Positions 14,918 through 22,136 are shown, counted from the stretch's first letter. The stretch: 23,054 nt of DNA from an uncultured Oscillospiraceae bacterium (GCA_910587285.1 CAJULM010000044.1:1-23054); one strand, 5' to 3'. Numbers and translations are program-made. Notes: a model not told the origin generated them from the sequence alone.

Positions 14918-16081
14918 ATGCCAATGTCAAAGCTTTTTACGGCGTTTTGGGCCATTGTCATGCTGCTTGCCCTGTGTTCCTGCGCGCCCTCCGCCCAGGC
15001 CCCGGAGCAGTCCCCGCCCCCCGAGACCGCCGCCCAGCCCTCCGCCCCGGCCCCCACCCAGACGCCCGAGCCCACCCAGGTGCCCGAGCCCACCCAGGCG
15101 CCCATGGAAATCCCGCTGGGTGAAACAGCCAAGGTGGGCGAGCTGGCCTGCGGCCGGGAGCTCTACCGCTACCGGGGGCAGGATGTGTCCCGGCTGTACT
15201 ACTATTACATCCCGTCCACCTACCAGGCGGGGGAGCGGCTGCCGCTGATGCTCACCCTTCACGGCAGCGGCTCCAACGCCTCCATTCAGCTGCAATGGGG
15301 GGACTGGGTCAGCCTGGCCGAGCGGGAGGGCTTCATCGTCGTGGCGCCGGAGGCCGTCACCATTCACAGGGACGGCGCCCTGTCCAGCGAGGGCAAGAGC
15401 GTATTGGAGACGGGCCAGACCGACTTCAACTACATCCGCTGGAACGTCTCCTACACCGACCCCTGCGCCCAGTACCTGGTTGACGACGTGGCATACCTCA
15501 CCGACCTTGTGGACCTGTTCGTGGACGCGGGATACGCCGACCCCCAACGGGCGTACTGCTGCGGGATGTCCCACGGCGGCTTCATGTCCCTGCGCCTGGC
15601 CGTCGAGGCCCCTGAGAAATTCGCCGGGGTCGCGTCCGTCGCCGGGCTGCTGTGCGCGGAATACGCCACGCAGCTCCCCGCGCAGCCCGTCCGGGTGGTG
15701 TTTATCCAGGGGTCGCAGGACCCCGTGGTGCCCATCGGCGGAATGCACTACGACTTCGACAACGACGGGGAGCAGGAATACACCTGGGCGCTGTCCCTGG
15801 ACGAGAGCGCCGCCTGGTTTGTCCAGCGCTTCGGCGCGTCCGACGAGGCGGAGTACTCCCAGCTGCCCGACACCGCGCCCAACGACGGCACCCGAATTTC
15901 CCGCTACGCCTACTGCGCCGGCCAGACGCCCCAGGTCGTCAAATACGTGGTGGAGGGCGGCGGGCACACCTGGCCCGGGGGCACGGCCTACGCCGGCAGC
16001 GGCCCGGTCAGCCTGGACGCCCAGGCCTCCCAGCTGATCTGGGCGGAACTGAGGGACGCGGTGCGCCAGGACAATTCGTAA
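14918..16081 (+). CDS. Surface lipoprotein esterase, PHB-depolymerase/LpqC type
   Basis: A 387-residue alpha/beta hydrolase anchored outside the cell. The signal ends in the lipobox LCSC (Cys22 acylated); residues 23-65 form a Pro/Thr/Glu linker with repeated PTQ-PEP units that would lift the domain off the membrane. The catalytic domain (about 75-387) fits the COG3509 poly(3-hydroxybutyrate)-depolymerase/feruloyl-esterase-like group: oxyanion LTLHGSGSN (112-120), nucleophile Ser218 in GMSHGG, acid Asp268 in GSQDPVVP and His350 in GGGHTWPGG. ATG 14918 follows AAAGGA by 5 bases; ATG 14924 is an alternative. No separate substrate-binding domain is seen, so soluble or small polymeric esters are likelier than crystalline polymer. 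Its place in the cluster suggests that it releases a hydroxy acid for the importer. Confidence 0.87.
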   Translation: MPMSKLFTAFWAIVMLLALCSCAPSAQAPEQSPPPETAAQPSAPAPTQTPEPTQVPEPTQAPMEIPLGETAKVGELACGRELYRYRGQDVSRLYYYYIPSTYQAGERLPLMLTLHGSGSNASIQLQWGDWVSLAEREGFIVVAPEAVTIHRDGALSSEGKSVLETGQTDFNYIRWNVSYTDPCAQYLVDDVAYLTDLVDLFVDAGYADPQRAYCCGMSHGGFMSLRLAVEAPEKFAGVASVAGLLCAEYATQLPAQPVRVVFIQGSQDPVVPIGGMHYDFDNDGEQEYTWALSLDESAAWFVQRFGASDEAEYSQLPDTAPNDGTRISRYAYCAGQTPQVVKYVVEGGGHTWPGGTAYAGSGPVSLDAQASQLIWAELRDAVRQDNS

Positions 16082-16119
16082 GCGTCCCAATATTCAATGC
16101 AGAAAAGAGGTAATGTGCT

Positions 16120-17145
16120 GTGAGAGCAGCTTTGATGGGCGCCGGGTCGCTGGGTACGATCATCGGCGCGCTGACGGCCAAAAACGGCGGAGATATGGTT
16201 TTGATCGACGCCTATCAGGACCATGTGGACGCCCTGAACGAAAAGGGCGCCACCGTCATCGGAAAGCTGGAGCTGACCGGGGTGCCGGTGAAGGCCATCA
16301 CCCCCCAGCAGATGGAGGGCATCTACGACGTGGTCATCCTGCTGGCCAAGCAGACCTACAACGACGTGGCCCTGGCGCAGCTTCTGCCCCACCTGGGGCC
16401 GGACAGCGTGGTGTGCACCCTCCAGAACGGCGTGCCGGAGGAGGCGGTGGCCAAAATCATCGGCCGCGAGCGGGTGGTGGGCGGCATCGTGGGCTGGGGA
16501 GCCTCCTTCCGGGGGCCCGGCGTGTCCGAGCTCACCTCCGACGTGTCCGCCATGCGGTACGAAATCGGCGAGCTGGACGGGCGCAATACCCAGCGCATCC
16601 AGGCCGTGGCCGGCCTGCTCAGCCTCTCCGGCGCCTGCGCCGTGATGGACAACCTGATGGGCACCCGCTGGTCCAAGGTCATCCAAAACGCCACGCTGAG
16701 CGGGATGTCCGCCGCCCTGGGCTGCACCTACGCCCAGATTCTGGACGACGACAAGGCCGTCTCCTGCGCGGCGTGGGTGGGCAACGAGATTGTCCAGCTG
16801 GTGCGCAGGCGGGGCATCCAGCTGGAGGACCTGGTCCCCGGCTGGAGCTACTACAGCCTGGCCTTTGACGACGAGGCCGGGCTGCGGCGGGCCAGCCAGT
16901 GGCTGCGGGACTACTTCAAGCCCCACCGCCCGCTGAAGGCCAGTATGCTCCAGGACATGGAGAAGGGCCGCCCCTGCGAGATCGACCACATCGTGGGCAT
17001 TTGCAGCGACTGGGGCCGCCGCCTGGGCGTGGCCACCCCGGTCTGCGACACCATCATCCAAATCGTCAAGGATTACGAGCGCGGGGCCATCCCCCTGCCC
17101 ACCTTCGCCTGTCTGGACCGCTTCGCGCTCCCGGCGCTTTCGTAA
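16120..17145 (+). CDS. Ketopantoate reductase-like oxidoreductase (ApbA/PanE family)
   Basis: A 341-residue NAD(P)-dependent enzyme. The N-terminal Rossmann motif is GAGSLG (7-12). Asp30 ends the second strand, which hints at NAD rather than NADPH. Further family residues are Lys77 in LAKQ, Asn103 in LQNGV, Lys186 in RWSKVIQNA (catalytic Lys of PanE) and the C-terminal ASMLQDMEKGRPCEID segment with Glu287. It is about 40 residues longer than typical PanE. The start is GTG at 16120, with AAAGAGG nine bases before. No other pantothenate gene is near, and it sits 15 bases before another dehydrogenase in a catabolic cluster, so a role on a different 2-oxo or hydroxy acid is more likely than pantoate synthesis. 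Confidence 0.85.
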   Translation: MRAALMGAGSLGTIIGALTAKNGGDMVLIDAYQDHVDALNEKGATVIGKLELTGVPVKAITPQQMEGIYDVVILLAKQTYNDVALAQLLPHLGPDSVVCTLQNGVPEEAVAKIIGRERVVGGIVGWGASFRGPGVSELTSDVSAMRYEIGELDGRNTQRIQAVAGLLSLSGACAVMDNLMGTRWSKVIQNATLSGMSAALGCTYAQILDDDKAVSCAAWVGNEIVQLVRRRGIQLEDLVPGWSYYSLAFDDEAGLRRASQWLRDYFKPHRPLKASMLQDMEKGRPCEIDHIVGICSDWGRRLGVATPVCDTIIQIVKDYERGAIPLPTFACLDRFALPALS

Positions 17146-17160
17146 ACGGAGGGAACCGTC

Positions 17161-18105
17161 ATGATACATACCATTGCGGTGATCGGCGCGGGCACCATGG
17201 GCCACGGCATCGCCACCGTGTTCGCCCTGCACGGCTACCCGGTCCGCCTGTACGAGTCCTTTGAGCAGGTGCGGGCCACGGTGCTGGACACCATCCGCGG
17301 GGAGCTGGACTTCATGGTCCAGGAGGGCGCCCTCCCCCCGTGCCGCGTGGAGCAGGCCCTGGAGCACATCACCGTGTACAGCCGGCTGGAGCCCGCGGTG
17401 GAGCGGGCGGATTTTGTCATCGAGGCCATCCCCGAGCGGCTGGAGCTGAAGCGGGAGCTGTTCGCCCAGCTGGACCGCCTCTGCCCGGCGGAGACAATCT
17501 TTGCCAGCAACACCTCCAGCCTCCGGCTGGACGACATGACCGCCGGCCTGCCCGACGCTCGGAAGGCCCGGACCATGGTGTGCCACTGGTACAACCCCGC
17601 CCACCTCATCCCCATCGCGGAGCTGTCCTGCTTCGGCAACATGGACGAGGCCGTGTTTCAGGAGGTGTACGACCTCCACCGGAAGGTGGGGAAGCAGCCC
17701 ATCCGGGTGCTGAAGGACATCCCCGGCCTCATCGCCAACCGCATCCTGCACGCCATGGCCCGGGAGGTCTTCCACCTCATGGAGACCGGCGCCGCCTCCG
17801 CCCAGGACATTGACAGGGCGCTGAAGTACGGCCCCGGCTTCCGCAGCGCCACCGCAGGGATTCTGGAGACGGCGGACATGGGCGGGCTGGACGTGTGGTG
17901 CGCCTGTGAGGACAACCTGTTCGCCAGCCTGGACCGCTCCACAGCGGCCTGCGGCGACCTGCGCCGGCGGGTGGAGCAGGGCAGGCTGGGCCTGAAAACC
18001 GGGGCGGGATTTTTCGACTATCCCCCGGAGGTTCGGGACGCGGCGCGCCAGGCCTTCAACCGCCGCCTGCTCACCCAGCTCCAGGCCAGCGAAACATTTG
18101 AATAA
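17161..18105 (+). CDS. 3-hydroxyacyl-CoA dehydrogenase-family enzyme (candidate 3-hydroxy acid dehydrogenase)
   Basis: A 314-residue NAD-dependent enzyme expected to oxidise a beta-hydroxyl to a beta-keto group. The Rossmann motif is GAGTMG (9-14), with Glu32 at the end of the second strand favouring NAD. The catalytic dyad is His142 in CHWYNP and Glu154 in IPIAEL, 12 residues apart as in known family members; ASNTSSL (115-121) and GLIANRIL are also conserved. The HWYNPxxLIPIAE form is nearer to the carnitine-dehydrogenase, gulonate-dehydrogenase and lambda-crystallin branch than to butyrate-pathway enzymes, which suggests a free acid rather than a CoA ester; this is inference from motif memory. 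It is immediately followed by BKACE, whose substrates are free beta-keto acids. Confidence 0.87.
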   Translation: MIHTIAVIGAGTMGHGIATVFALHGYPVRLYESFEQVRATVLDTIRGELDFMVQEGALPPCRVEQALEHITVYSRLEPAVERADFVIEAIPERLELKRELFAQLDRLCPAETIFASNTSSLRLDDMTAGLPDARKARTMVCHWYNPAHLIPIAELSCFGNMDEAVFQEVYDLHRKVGKQPIRVLKDIPGLIANRILHAMAREVFHLMETGAASAQDIDRALKYGPGFRSATAGILETADMGGLDVWCACEDNLFASLDRSTAACGDLRRRVEQGRLGLKTGAGFFDYPPEVRDAARQAFNRRLLTQLQASETFE

Positions 18106-18125
18106 GCACAGGAGGAAATTTTTTC

Positions 18126-19034
18126 ATGGGAAATAAAGTGATTTTGACCGCCGCCGTCACCGGCGCGGTCCACATACCCAGTATGTCCCCATACCTGCCC
18201 GTCACCCCCGACCGCATCATCGAGGAGGCGGTGGCCGCCAACCGAGCCGGGGCCGCCGTGGTCCACCTCCACGCCCGGGACCCCAAGGACGGCCGCCCCA
18301 GCAGCGATACGGCCCTGATGAAGTACATCACCGACGGGGTGCGCGCCCAGTGCGGCGTAGTCGTGGGCATCACAACCGGCGGCGCCATCGGCATGGGCAT
18401 ACAGGAGCGGCTGGCCTCGGTGCCGGTGTGCCGGGCCGAGCTGGCCTCCTGCAACGCCGGGTCTGTGAACTTCTGCTTTTCCGGCATTGCGGATAAAATC
18501 AGCCAGCCCCTGTACGACTGGGAGCTCCCCTTCGTCAAAAACACCTATACCGTCCCCTTCGCCAACACCTTCAAGGACATCGAGGACTACATCCGCGTCA
18601 TGGCGGACCACGGCACCAAGCCGGAGTTCGAGGTGTACGAGGTGGGCATGATCAGCAACATCGCCTACTTCATGAAAAAGGGGCTGCTGAAGGCCCCGGT
18701 ATACCTTCAGTTTGTCACCGGGGTCATGGGGGGCATCCCCGCCACGGTGGACAACCTGCTCTTTTTGGTGAACACGGCCCGGCAGGTGCTGGGCGAGGGG
18801 AATTTCGTGTGGTCCTGCGCCGCCGCCGGCAGGAACCAGTTCGACATCGCCGCCACCGCCATCGTCCTGGGGGGCAACGTCCGCGTGGGGCTGGAGGACA
18901 ACCTCTACATCTCCAAGGGCCAGCTGGCCCAGTCCAACGCCGAGCCCGTGGCCAAGATGGCCCGGATTGCCCATGAGCTGGGCCGGGAGGTGGCCACGCC
19001 CGAGGAGGCCCGCCAGATGCTGGGGTTGAAATGA
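18126..19034 (+). CDS. Beta-keto acid cleavage enzyme (BKACE, formerly DUF849)
   Basis: Enzymes of this family condense a beta-keto acid with acetyl-CoA and give acetoacetate plus a new acyl-CoA. The 302-residue TIM-barrel protein has metal ligands His47 and His49 in VVHLHARDP and Glu257 in GLEDN, catalytic Asp258 next to it and Arg236 in AAAGRNQ. GITTGGA (81-87), LNAG-like ASCNAGSVNF, and the tail ATPEEARQML are typical. The position of Glu14 in the lysine-pathway enzyme Kce, thought to bind the substrate amino group, is Val15 here (TGAVHIPSMSP), so 3-keto-5-aminohexanoate is an unlikely substrate. No lysine-fermentation genes are nearby. AGGAGG lies 10 bases before the ATG; the hydrolase gene begins one base after the stop. 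Confidence 0.92.
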   Translation: MGNKVILTAAVTGAVHIPSMSPYLPVTPDRIIEEAVAANRAGAAVVHLHARDPKDGRPSSDTALMKYITDGVRAQCGVVVGITTGGAIGMGIQERLASVPVCRAELASCNAGSVNFCFSGIADKISQPLYDWELPFVKNTYTVPFANTFKDIEDYIRVMADHGTKPEFEVYEVGMISNIAYFMKKGLLKAPVYLQFVTGVMGGIPATVDNLLFLVNTARQVLGEGNFVWSCAAAGRNQFDIAATAIVLGGNVRVGLEDNLYISKGQLAQSNAEPVAKMARIAHELGREVATPEEARQMLGLK

Positions 19035-19035
19035 C

Positions 19036-19956
19036 ATGGAAATGGTGCAGAAAACGAGGCAGGCGCGGGGCTTTTTTACCGCATCGGACGGGGTGGAAAT
19101 CTCCTACACAGACGTGGGAGAGGGCGTTCCCTTTCTGTGGATTCACGGCTGGGGCGGGGACGCGGAGACACAGCGGCCCATCCTGGAGCTGCTGAGCCGG
19201 TTTGGCTTTCGCTGCCTGTGCTATGACCAGCGCTGCTGCGGCAGGTCTGCGTTTACGGACAACCTGGGCGTCCCCCAGTCGGCCCGGGACGCGCTGGAGC
19301 TGCTGGAGCAGCTGGAAATCGACGACGCCGTGGTGCTGGGCTACTCCATGGGGGCCGCGGTGCTGTTCTCCTATCTGGAGCAGTTCGGAACGGCCCGCAT
19401 CTCCCGGCTGATCGTCGGCGATATGTCCCCCAAGCCCATCAACGACGAGGAGTGGAAGCTGGGCATCTACCAGGGCTGGTATACCCAGACCCAGTTTGAG
19501 CGGGACCTCTACAACATGGACCACCACTACGAGGCCTTTTCCGCCTTTTTCGCGGAGCAGACCATGTTCCCCCACACGCCGGACGAGCGCCGGGACTTTG
19601 ACGAGAGCGGGGAGTTCGCGCTGCGCGCCCGGGAGCGGGCCCGGGCCGCCGGAAAGGAGGAGCTCTTTCACCGGCTGATGGCGCCCCCGCCGGAGCAAAA
19701 CCGCAGGGCCAACCGCATTTACTGGGAATCCTGCGACAGCCGGGACTACCGTCCCTGCCTGGCGCGCATCGACGTGCCTACCGCCCTGTTTTTCGCCAGC
19801 CCCGGCTCCCTCTACCGCCCGGAGACCGCCTCCTGGATGGCCGCGCGCATTCCCAACGCCACCATCCGCATTTTTGACGGCTGCACCCACCTGGCCAGCG
19901 GGGAAAAGCCCCTGGAATTTGTCTCCGCCATTGTGGATTTCGTGGAAAAGACCTGA
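19036..19956 (+). CDS. Alpha/beta-fold hydrolase, possible thioesterase or lactonase
   Basis: A 306-residue single-domain hydrolase. The oxyanion loop is HGWGG (37-41), DQRCCGRS (64-71) is the usual loop after strand 4, nucleophile Ser104 is in GYSMGA and His285 is in CTHLASGEKP. The normal acid position after strand 7 reads ASPGSLYRPE and has no Asp, whereas Asp129 in VGDMSPKP lies after strand 6, an alternative acid position known in the superfamily. The start is one base after the BKACE stop, with only a weak ribosome-binding site (GGGG, 10 bases before), implying translational coupling; ATG 19042 is an alternative. As the last gene of the cluster it may hydrolyse the acyl-CoA made by BKACE, as the thioesterase does in carnitine breakdown. 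Substrate not demonstrable here. Confidence 0.8.
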   Translation: MEMVQKTRQARGFFTASDGVEISYTDVGEGVPFLWIHGWGGDAETQRPILELLSRFGFRCLCYDQRCCGRSAFTDNLGVPQSARDALELLEQLEIDDAVVLGYSMGAAVLFSYLEQFGTARISRLIVGDMSPKPINDEEWKLGIYQGWYTQTQFERDLYNMDHHYEAFSAFFAEQTMFPHTPDERRDFDESGEFALRARERARAAGKEELFHRLMAPPPEQNRRANRIYWESCDSRDYRPCLARIDVPTALFFASPGSLYRPETASWMAARIPNATIRIFDGCTHLASGEKPLEFVSAIVDFVEKT

Positions 19957-19961
19957 ACATG

Positions 19962-20001
19962 AAACCAGCCTTGATTTTGCGCGAAATCAAGGCTGGTTTT
20001 C
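19962..20001 (+). terminator. Strong terminator of the catabolic operon
   Basis: AAACCAGCCTTGATTT (19962-19977) pairs perfectly with 19984-19999 around TGCGCG and is followed by TT-CCC-TT. A second hairpin, CCGGCGC/GCGCCGG (20018-20024 with 20030-20036), follows. Flanking A and T runs would let the first work in both directions. Confidence 0.9.
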
Positions 20002-20093
20002 CCTTGTCCCGCCGGGACCGGCGCTTTGGGCGCCGGCCCTCAGGCGCAAAAAAAGCCGTCACAATTCCTTCACGCCCTCCTCTTGAAAATCTA

Positions 20094-20122
20094 TTGACAC
20101 CCCACACATTTGACTGTATAAT
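20094..20122 (+). promoter_or_regulatory. Perfect consensus promoter with no full gene behind it
   Basis: TTGACA (20094-20099) and TATAAT (20117-20122), 17-base spacer. The next full gene, TetR, starts almost 200 bases later and has its own promoter. Between them lies a short remnant resembling the end of an HU gene, so this may be the orphaned promoter of that gene, or a second promoter of tetR with a long leader. Confidence 0.82.
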
Positions 20123-20250
20123 GCGGATTTGGTAATTCCGTCCGGCTTTTTGTCCGGCTGGACGGGCAGAGCATCCCCGCATTCAAGGCGGGCAAGGGCT
20201 TGAAGGACAGCATTCCCGGCCAAAGCGGGAACCGACCGTTAAATCCTTGA
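20122..20250 (+). pseudogene. hup: Remnant resembling the C-terminus of HU DNA-binding protein
   Basis: One frame is open from 20122 to a TGA at 20248-20250, without a start codon. At 20172-20213 it encodes IPAFKAGKGLKDSI, which matches the highly conserved C-terminal end of HU proteins (VPAFKAGKALKDAV). The residues before it (GFGNSVRLFVRLDGQS) do not continue the HU match clearly, and about 70 codons of HU are missing between the promoter and this tail. The simplest reading is an internally deleted hup gene, whose strong promoter survives at 20094-20122. The match is short and from memory, so chance cannot be fully excluded. Nearby inverted repeats (TTCAAG/CTTGAA, 20182-20204; TTCCCG/CGGGAA, 20213-20231) could instead belong to a structured leader. 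Confidence 0.5.
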
Positions 20251-20279
20251 TATGCGGCGGATAAATGCGTAAAAGAGTA

Positions 20280-20308
20280 TTGTCAAACGGGGCAGAGTAC
20301 GATATAAT
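20280..20308 (+). promoter_or_regulatory. Promoter of the tetR gene
   Basis: TTGTCA (20280-20285) and a perfect TATAAT (20303-20308), 17-base spacer. The expected transcript start, about 20314-20316, is only a few bases before the first ATG of the tetR frame at 20319. Confidence 0.75.
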
Positions 20309-20318
20309 TCCTCTGTAA

Positions 20319-20975
20319 ATGGGTGGCAGGAGAAGCAGATATTTCAGGGGGGAAGTGGTTACTCTGGATGATACCAAGACGCGAATCATTCTTGCGGCAA
20401 TCAAGGCCGTGCGGCAGTATGGCCTTGAGGGGGTACGCATCCAGAACGTCAGTGAACTGGCGGGAGTTTCGTCCGGGGCGATTTACCGTCACTTCGACAG
20501 CAAGGATCAGCTGCTGGTAGAGTGCTTCACCTATGTGGACAGACAGGCGGCAGCGATTTTTGAGCATTTGAAGTTCAACCCTCTGACCATGCTCACTGAT
20601 TCTACGGGCGCGATAAAGGGACTGTGGCTGCCCTACTTTCGCTTTTGGACCTCCCACCCCGATGAAACCGTTTTTTATCATCGCTTCCGGGACAGTGCAT
20701 TTTTCCCAAAGTACGACAAGAGCCGGGATGTGACCTATTTCAAGACCTTTATTGGGATGGTTGATGCGTTCAAGCGGGTATTCCCCAGCCTGAACCGGAT
20801 CAATCAGGATTTGCTGTGGCTCCATGTGCTCACGTCTACTGTTATGTACGCAAAATATGTGGTGGAGGGAGCACTGCCAAACAACCAGGAAACCGAGGAC
20901 ACCGTGTTCCAGCTGTTGACCACCGGGCTGAGCGGATACTTGAAACCGGATAAACCCCAAAAGGGGAAAAAGTAG
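20319..20975 (+). CDS. TetR-family transcriptional regulator
   Basis: Up to 218 residues. The N-terminal helix-turn-helix is clear: TRIILAAIKAVRQYGLEGVRI, then VSELAGVSSGAIYRHFDSKDQLL. The C-terminal part (about 75-200) is the divergent, mainly helical ligand-binding and dimer domain, with many aromatic residues (FRFWTSHPDETVFYHRF). The start is uncertain. ATG 20319 has no ribosome-binding site and lies nearly at the transcript start of the promoter at 20280-20308, so it would be leaderless; GTG 20355 has GGGGGG too close before it. The first convincing domain residue is near Thr19-Lys20 whichever start is used. Base use is less GC-rich than in the cluster to the left. It may control itself or the c-di-GMP genes that follow; ligand unknown. 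Confidence 0.85.
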   Translation: MGGRRSRYFRGEVVTLDDTKTRIILAAIKAVRQYGLEGVRIQNVSELAGVSSGAIYRHFDSKDQLLVECFTYVDRQAAAIFEHLKFNPLTMLTDSTGAIKGLWLPYFRFWTSHPDETVFYHRFRDSAFFPKYDKSRDVTYFKTFIGMVDAFKRVFPSLNRINQDLLWLHVLTSTVMYAKYVVEGALPNNQETEDTVFQLLTTGLSGYLKPDKPQKGKK

Positions 20976-20981
20976 AAATCC

Positions 20982-21006
20982 ACCGCTGGAAGGCGGTTCA
21001 TTTTTA
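20982..21006 (+). terminator. Weak terminator after tetR
   Basis: ACCGC (20982-20986) pairs with GCGGT (20993-20997) around a 6-base loop, followed by TCATTTTTA. The stem is short, so read-through into the diguanylate cyclase gene is possible. In 21007-21215 I find AT-rich sequence with T-runs but no convincing promoter or gene. Confidence 0.4.
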
Positions 21007-21215
21007 GGCGCATGATAATAAACGTTCACTATCTCTCCCAATTTCAACTTAGCCGTGAAAAAAACTGACGGGATGCCCGCTGTCTTTATCTCGCCTGCCT
21101 TTTTTGCGCCTTTTTTCAGATTCCCCGCGCTCTTTGCCCGAAATCAGGGCATTGGGCTTTGAGAACAAAATTATGCTGTTAACACCGTTTTAGTAAACAT
21201 AGTGAGGGATGCAGT

Positions 21216-22136
21216 ATGGAAAAAATATTGATCGTAGACGACAGCATTGTGCAAGCAACCCAGCTAAAAGCAATTCTGGAGGACGAGTACGATGTTACCG
21301 TCGCTCAGAGGGCGGAGGATGGGCTGCGTTGGGCAAGCGATGAAAATTTTTCGCTCATTTTGCTGGATGTCGTGATGCCGGAGATGGATGGGTTTACGCT
21401 GCTGAAAACATTGCAGGAGAAGCTTGTCACCCAAAATGTCCCGGTCATTTTGATCACCAGCCTCGCGGACGCGGTGAATGAGCAGCGCGGACTTGTTTTA
21501 GGGGCCGTGGATTATATTACAAAGCCATATATTCCCCTGATCGTCAAGGCGAGGGTCAACACGCACGTCAAGCTGTACCGCTATCGCAGGCAGATCGAGC
21601 AGCAATCCATGACCGACCAGCTCACAGGAATCGCCAACCGGCGCAGGTATGAACAGTACAGCGCCACAAAGTGGAGCGAGGCAATCCGCCTGCACGTTCC
21701 GATCTCCATCTGTATGTTTGACATCGACCGCTTCAAGGTGTACAACGACACCTTTGGCCATCCTGCCGGAGATAAAGTGATTGCCGCCGTCGCGCGGACG
21801 GCCGCGGCCCACCTACAGCGCAGCACGGATTTTCTGGCCCGCTACGGCGGCGAGGAATTTGTGGCGCTGGTTATGGGCGACCCCTCCGAGCAGATATTCC
21901 GGCATTTGCAAAAAATCCGTCACGAGGTGGAAGGCCTGCATATCCCCCACGACCCATCCGTGGCTCAGTGGGTCACAGTCAGCATCGGAGGCGTCACCGT
22001 GATCCCCGAGCCGGACAGCGACTACGGCTTCTTCTTAAAAGTCGCGGACACCATGCTGTATGACGCAAAGAAAAATGGCCGGAACAGGGTCATTTGGGCC
22101 GACGAAAAGCTGAAGCAGCTGTGGGAGAAAAAATAA
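21216..22136 (+). CDS. Response regulator with GGDEF output (diguanylate cyclase)
   Basis: A 306-residue two-domain protein expected to make cyclic di-GMP from two GTP when phosphorylated. The receiver domain (1-120) has acidic Asp8 and Asp9, phospho-acceptor Asp51 in LLDVVMPEMDG, Thr81 and Lys103 in TKPY, all needed for signalling. A helix (about 120-133) links it to the GGDEF domain (134-300), with DQLTGIANRR, FDIDRFKVYNDTFGH and active-site GGEEF (211-215). Arg202 and Asp205 form the RxxD inhibitory site exactly five residues before GGEEF, so product inhibition is likely. GAGGGA precedes the ATG. No histidine kinase is in the window, so the phosphate donor is elsewhere. The next gene, 42 bases on, encodes a PilZ receptor. 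Confidence 0.95.
   Translation: MEKILIVDDSIVQATQLKAILEDEYDVTVAQRAEDGLRWASDENFSLILLDVVMPEMDGFTLLKTLQEKLVTQNVPVILITSLADAVNEQRGLVLGAVDYITKPYIPLIVKARVNTHVKLYRYRRQIEQQSMTDQLTGIANRRRYEQYSATKWSEAIRLHVPISICMFDIDRFKVYNDTFGHPAGDKVIAAVARTAAAHLQRSTDFLARYGGEEFVALVMGDPSEQIFRHLQKIRHEVEGLHIPHDPSVAQWVTVSIGGVTVIPEPDSDYGFFLKVADTMLYDAKKNGRNRVIWADEKLKQLWEKK

Noticed and set aside
18126..19034. Lysine fermentation function for BKACE (kce)
   Set aside because: No aminomutase, kdd or kal genes are nearby and the amino-binding Glu is replaced by Val.
7448..19956. Firm assignment of the cluster to carnitine degradation
   Set aside because: The dehydrogenase-BKACE-hydrolase order fits, but the importer is Liv-type rather than a betaine/carnitine carrier, and two esterases and a PanE-like enzyme have no place in that route.
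20123..20280. c-di-GMP riboswitch upstream of the tetR and GGDEF genes
   Set aside because: The conserved GEMM core sequences are not seen; the HU-like frame explains part of the segment better.
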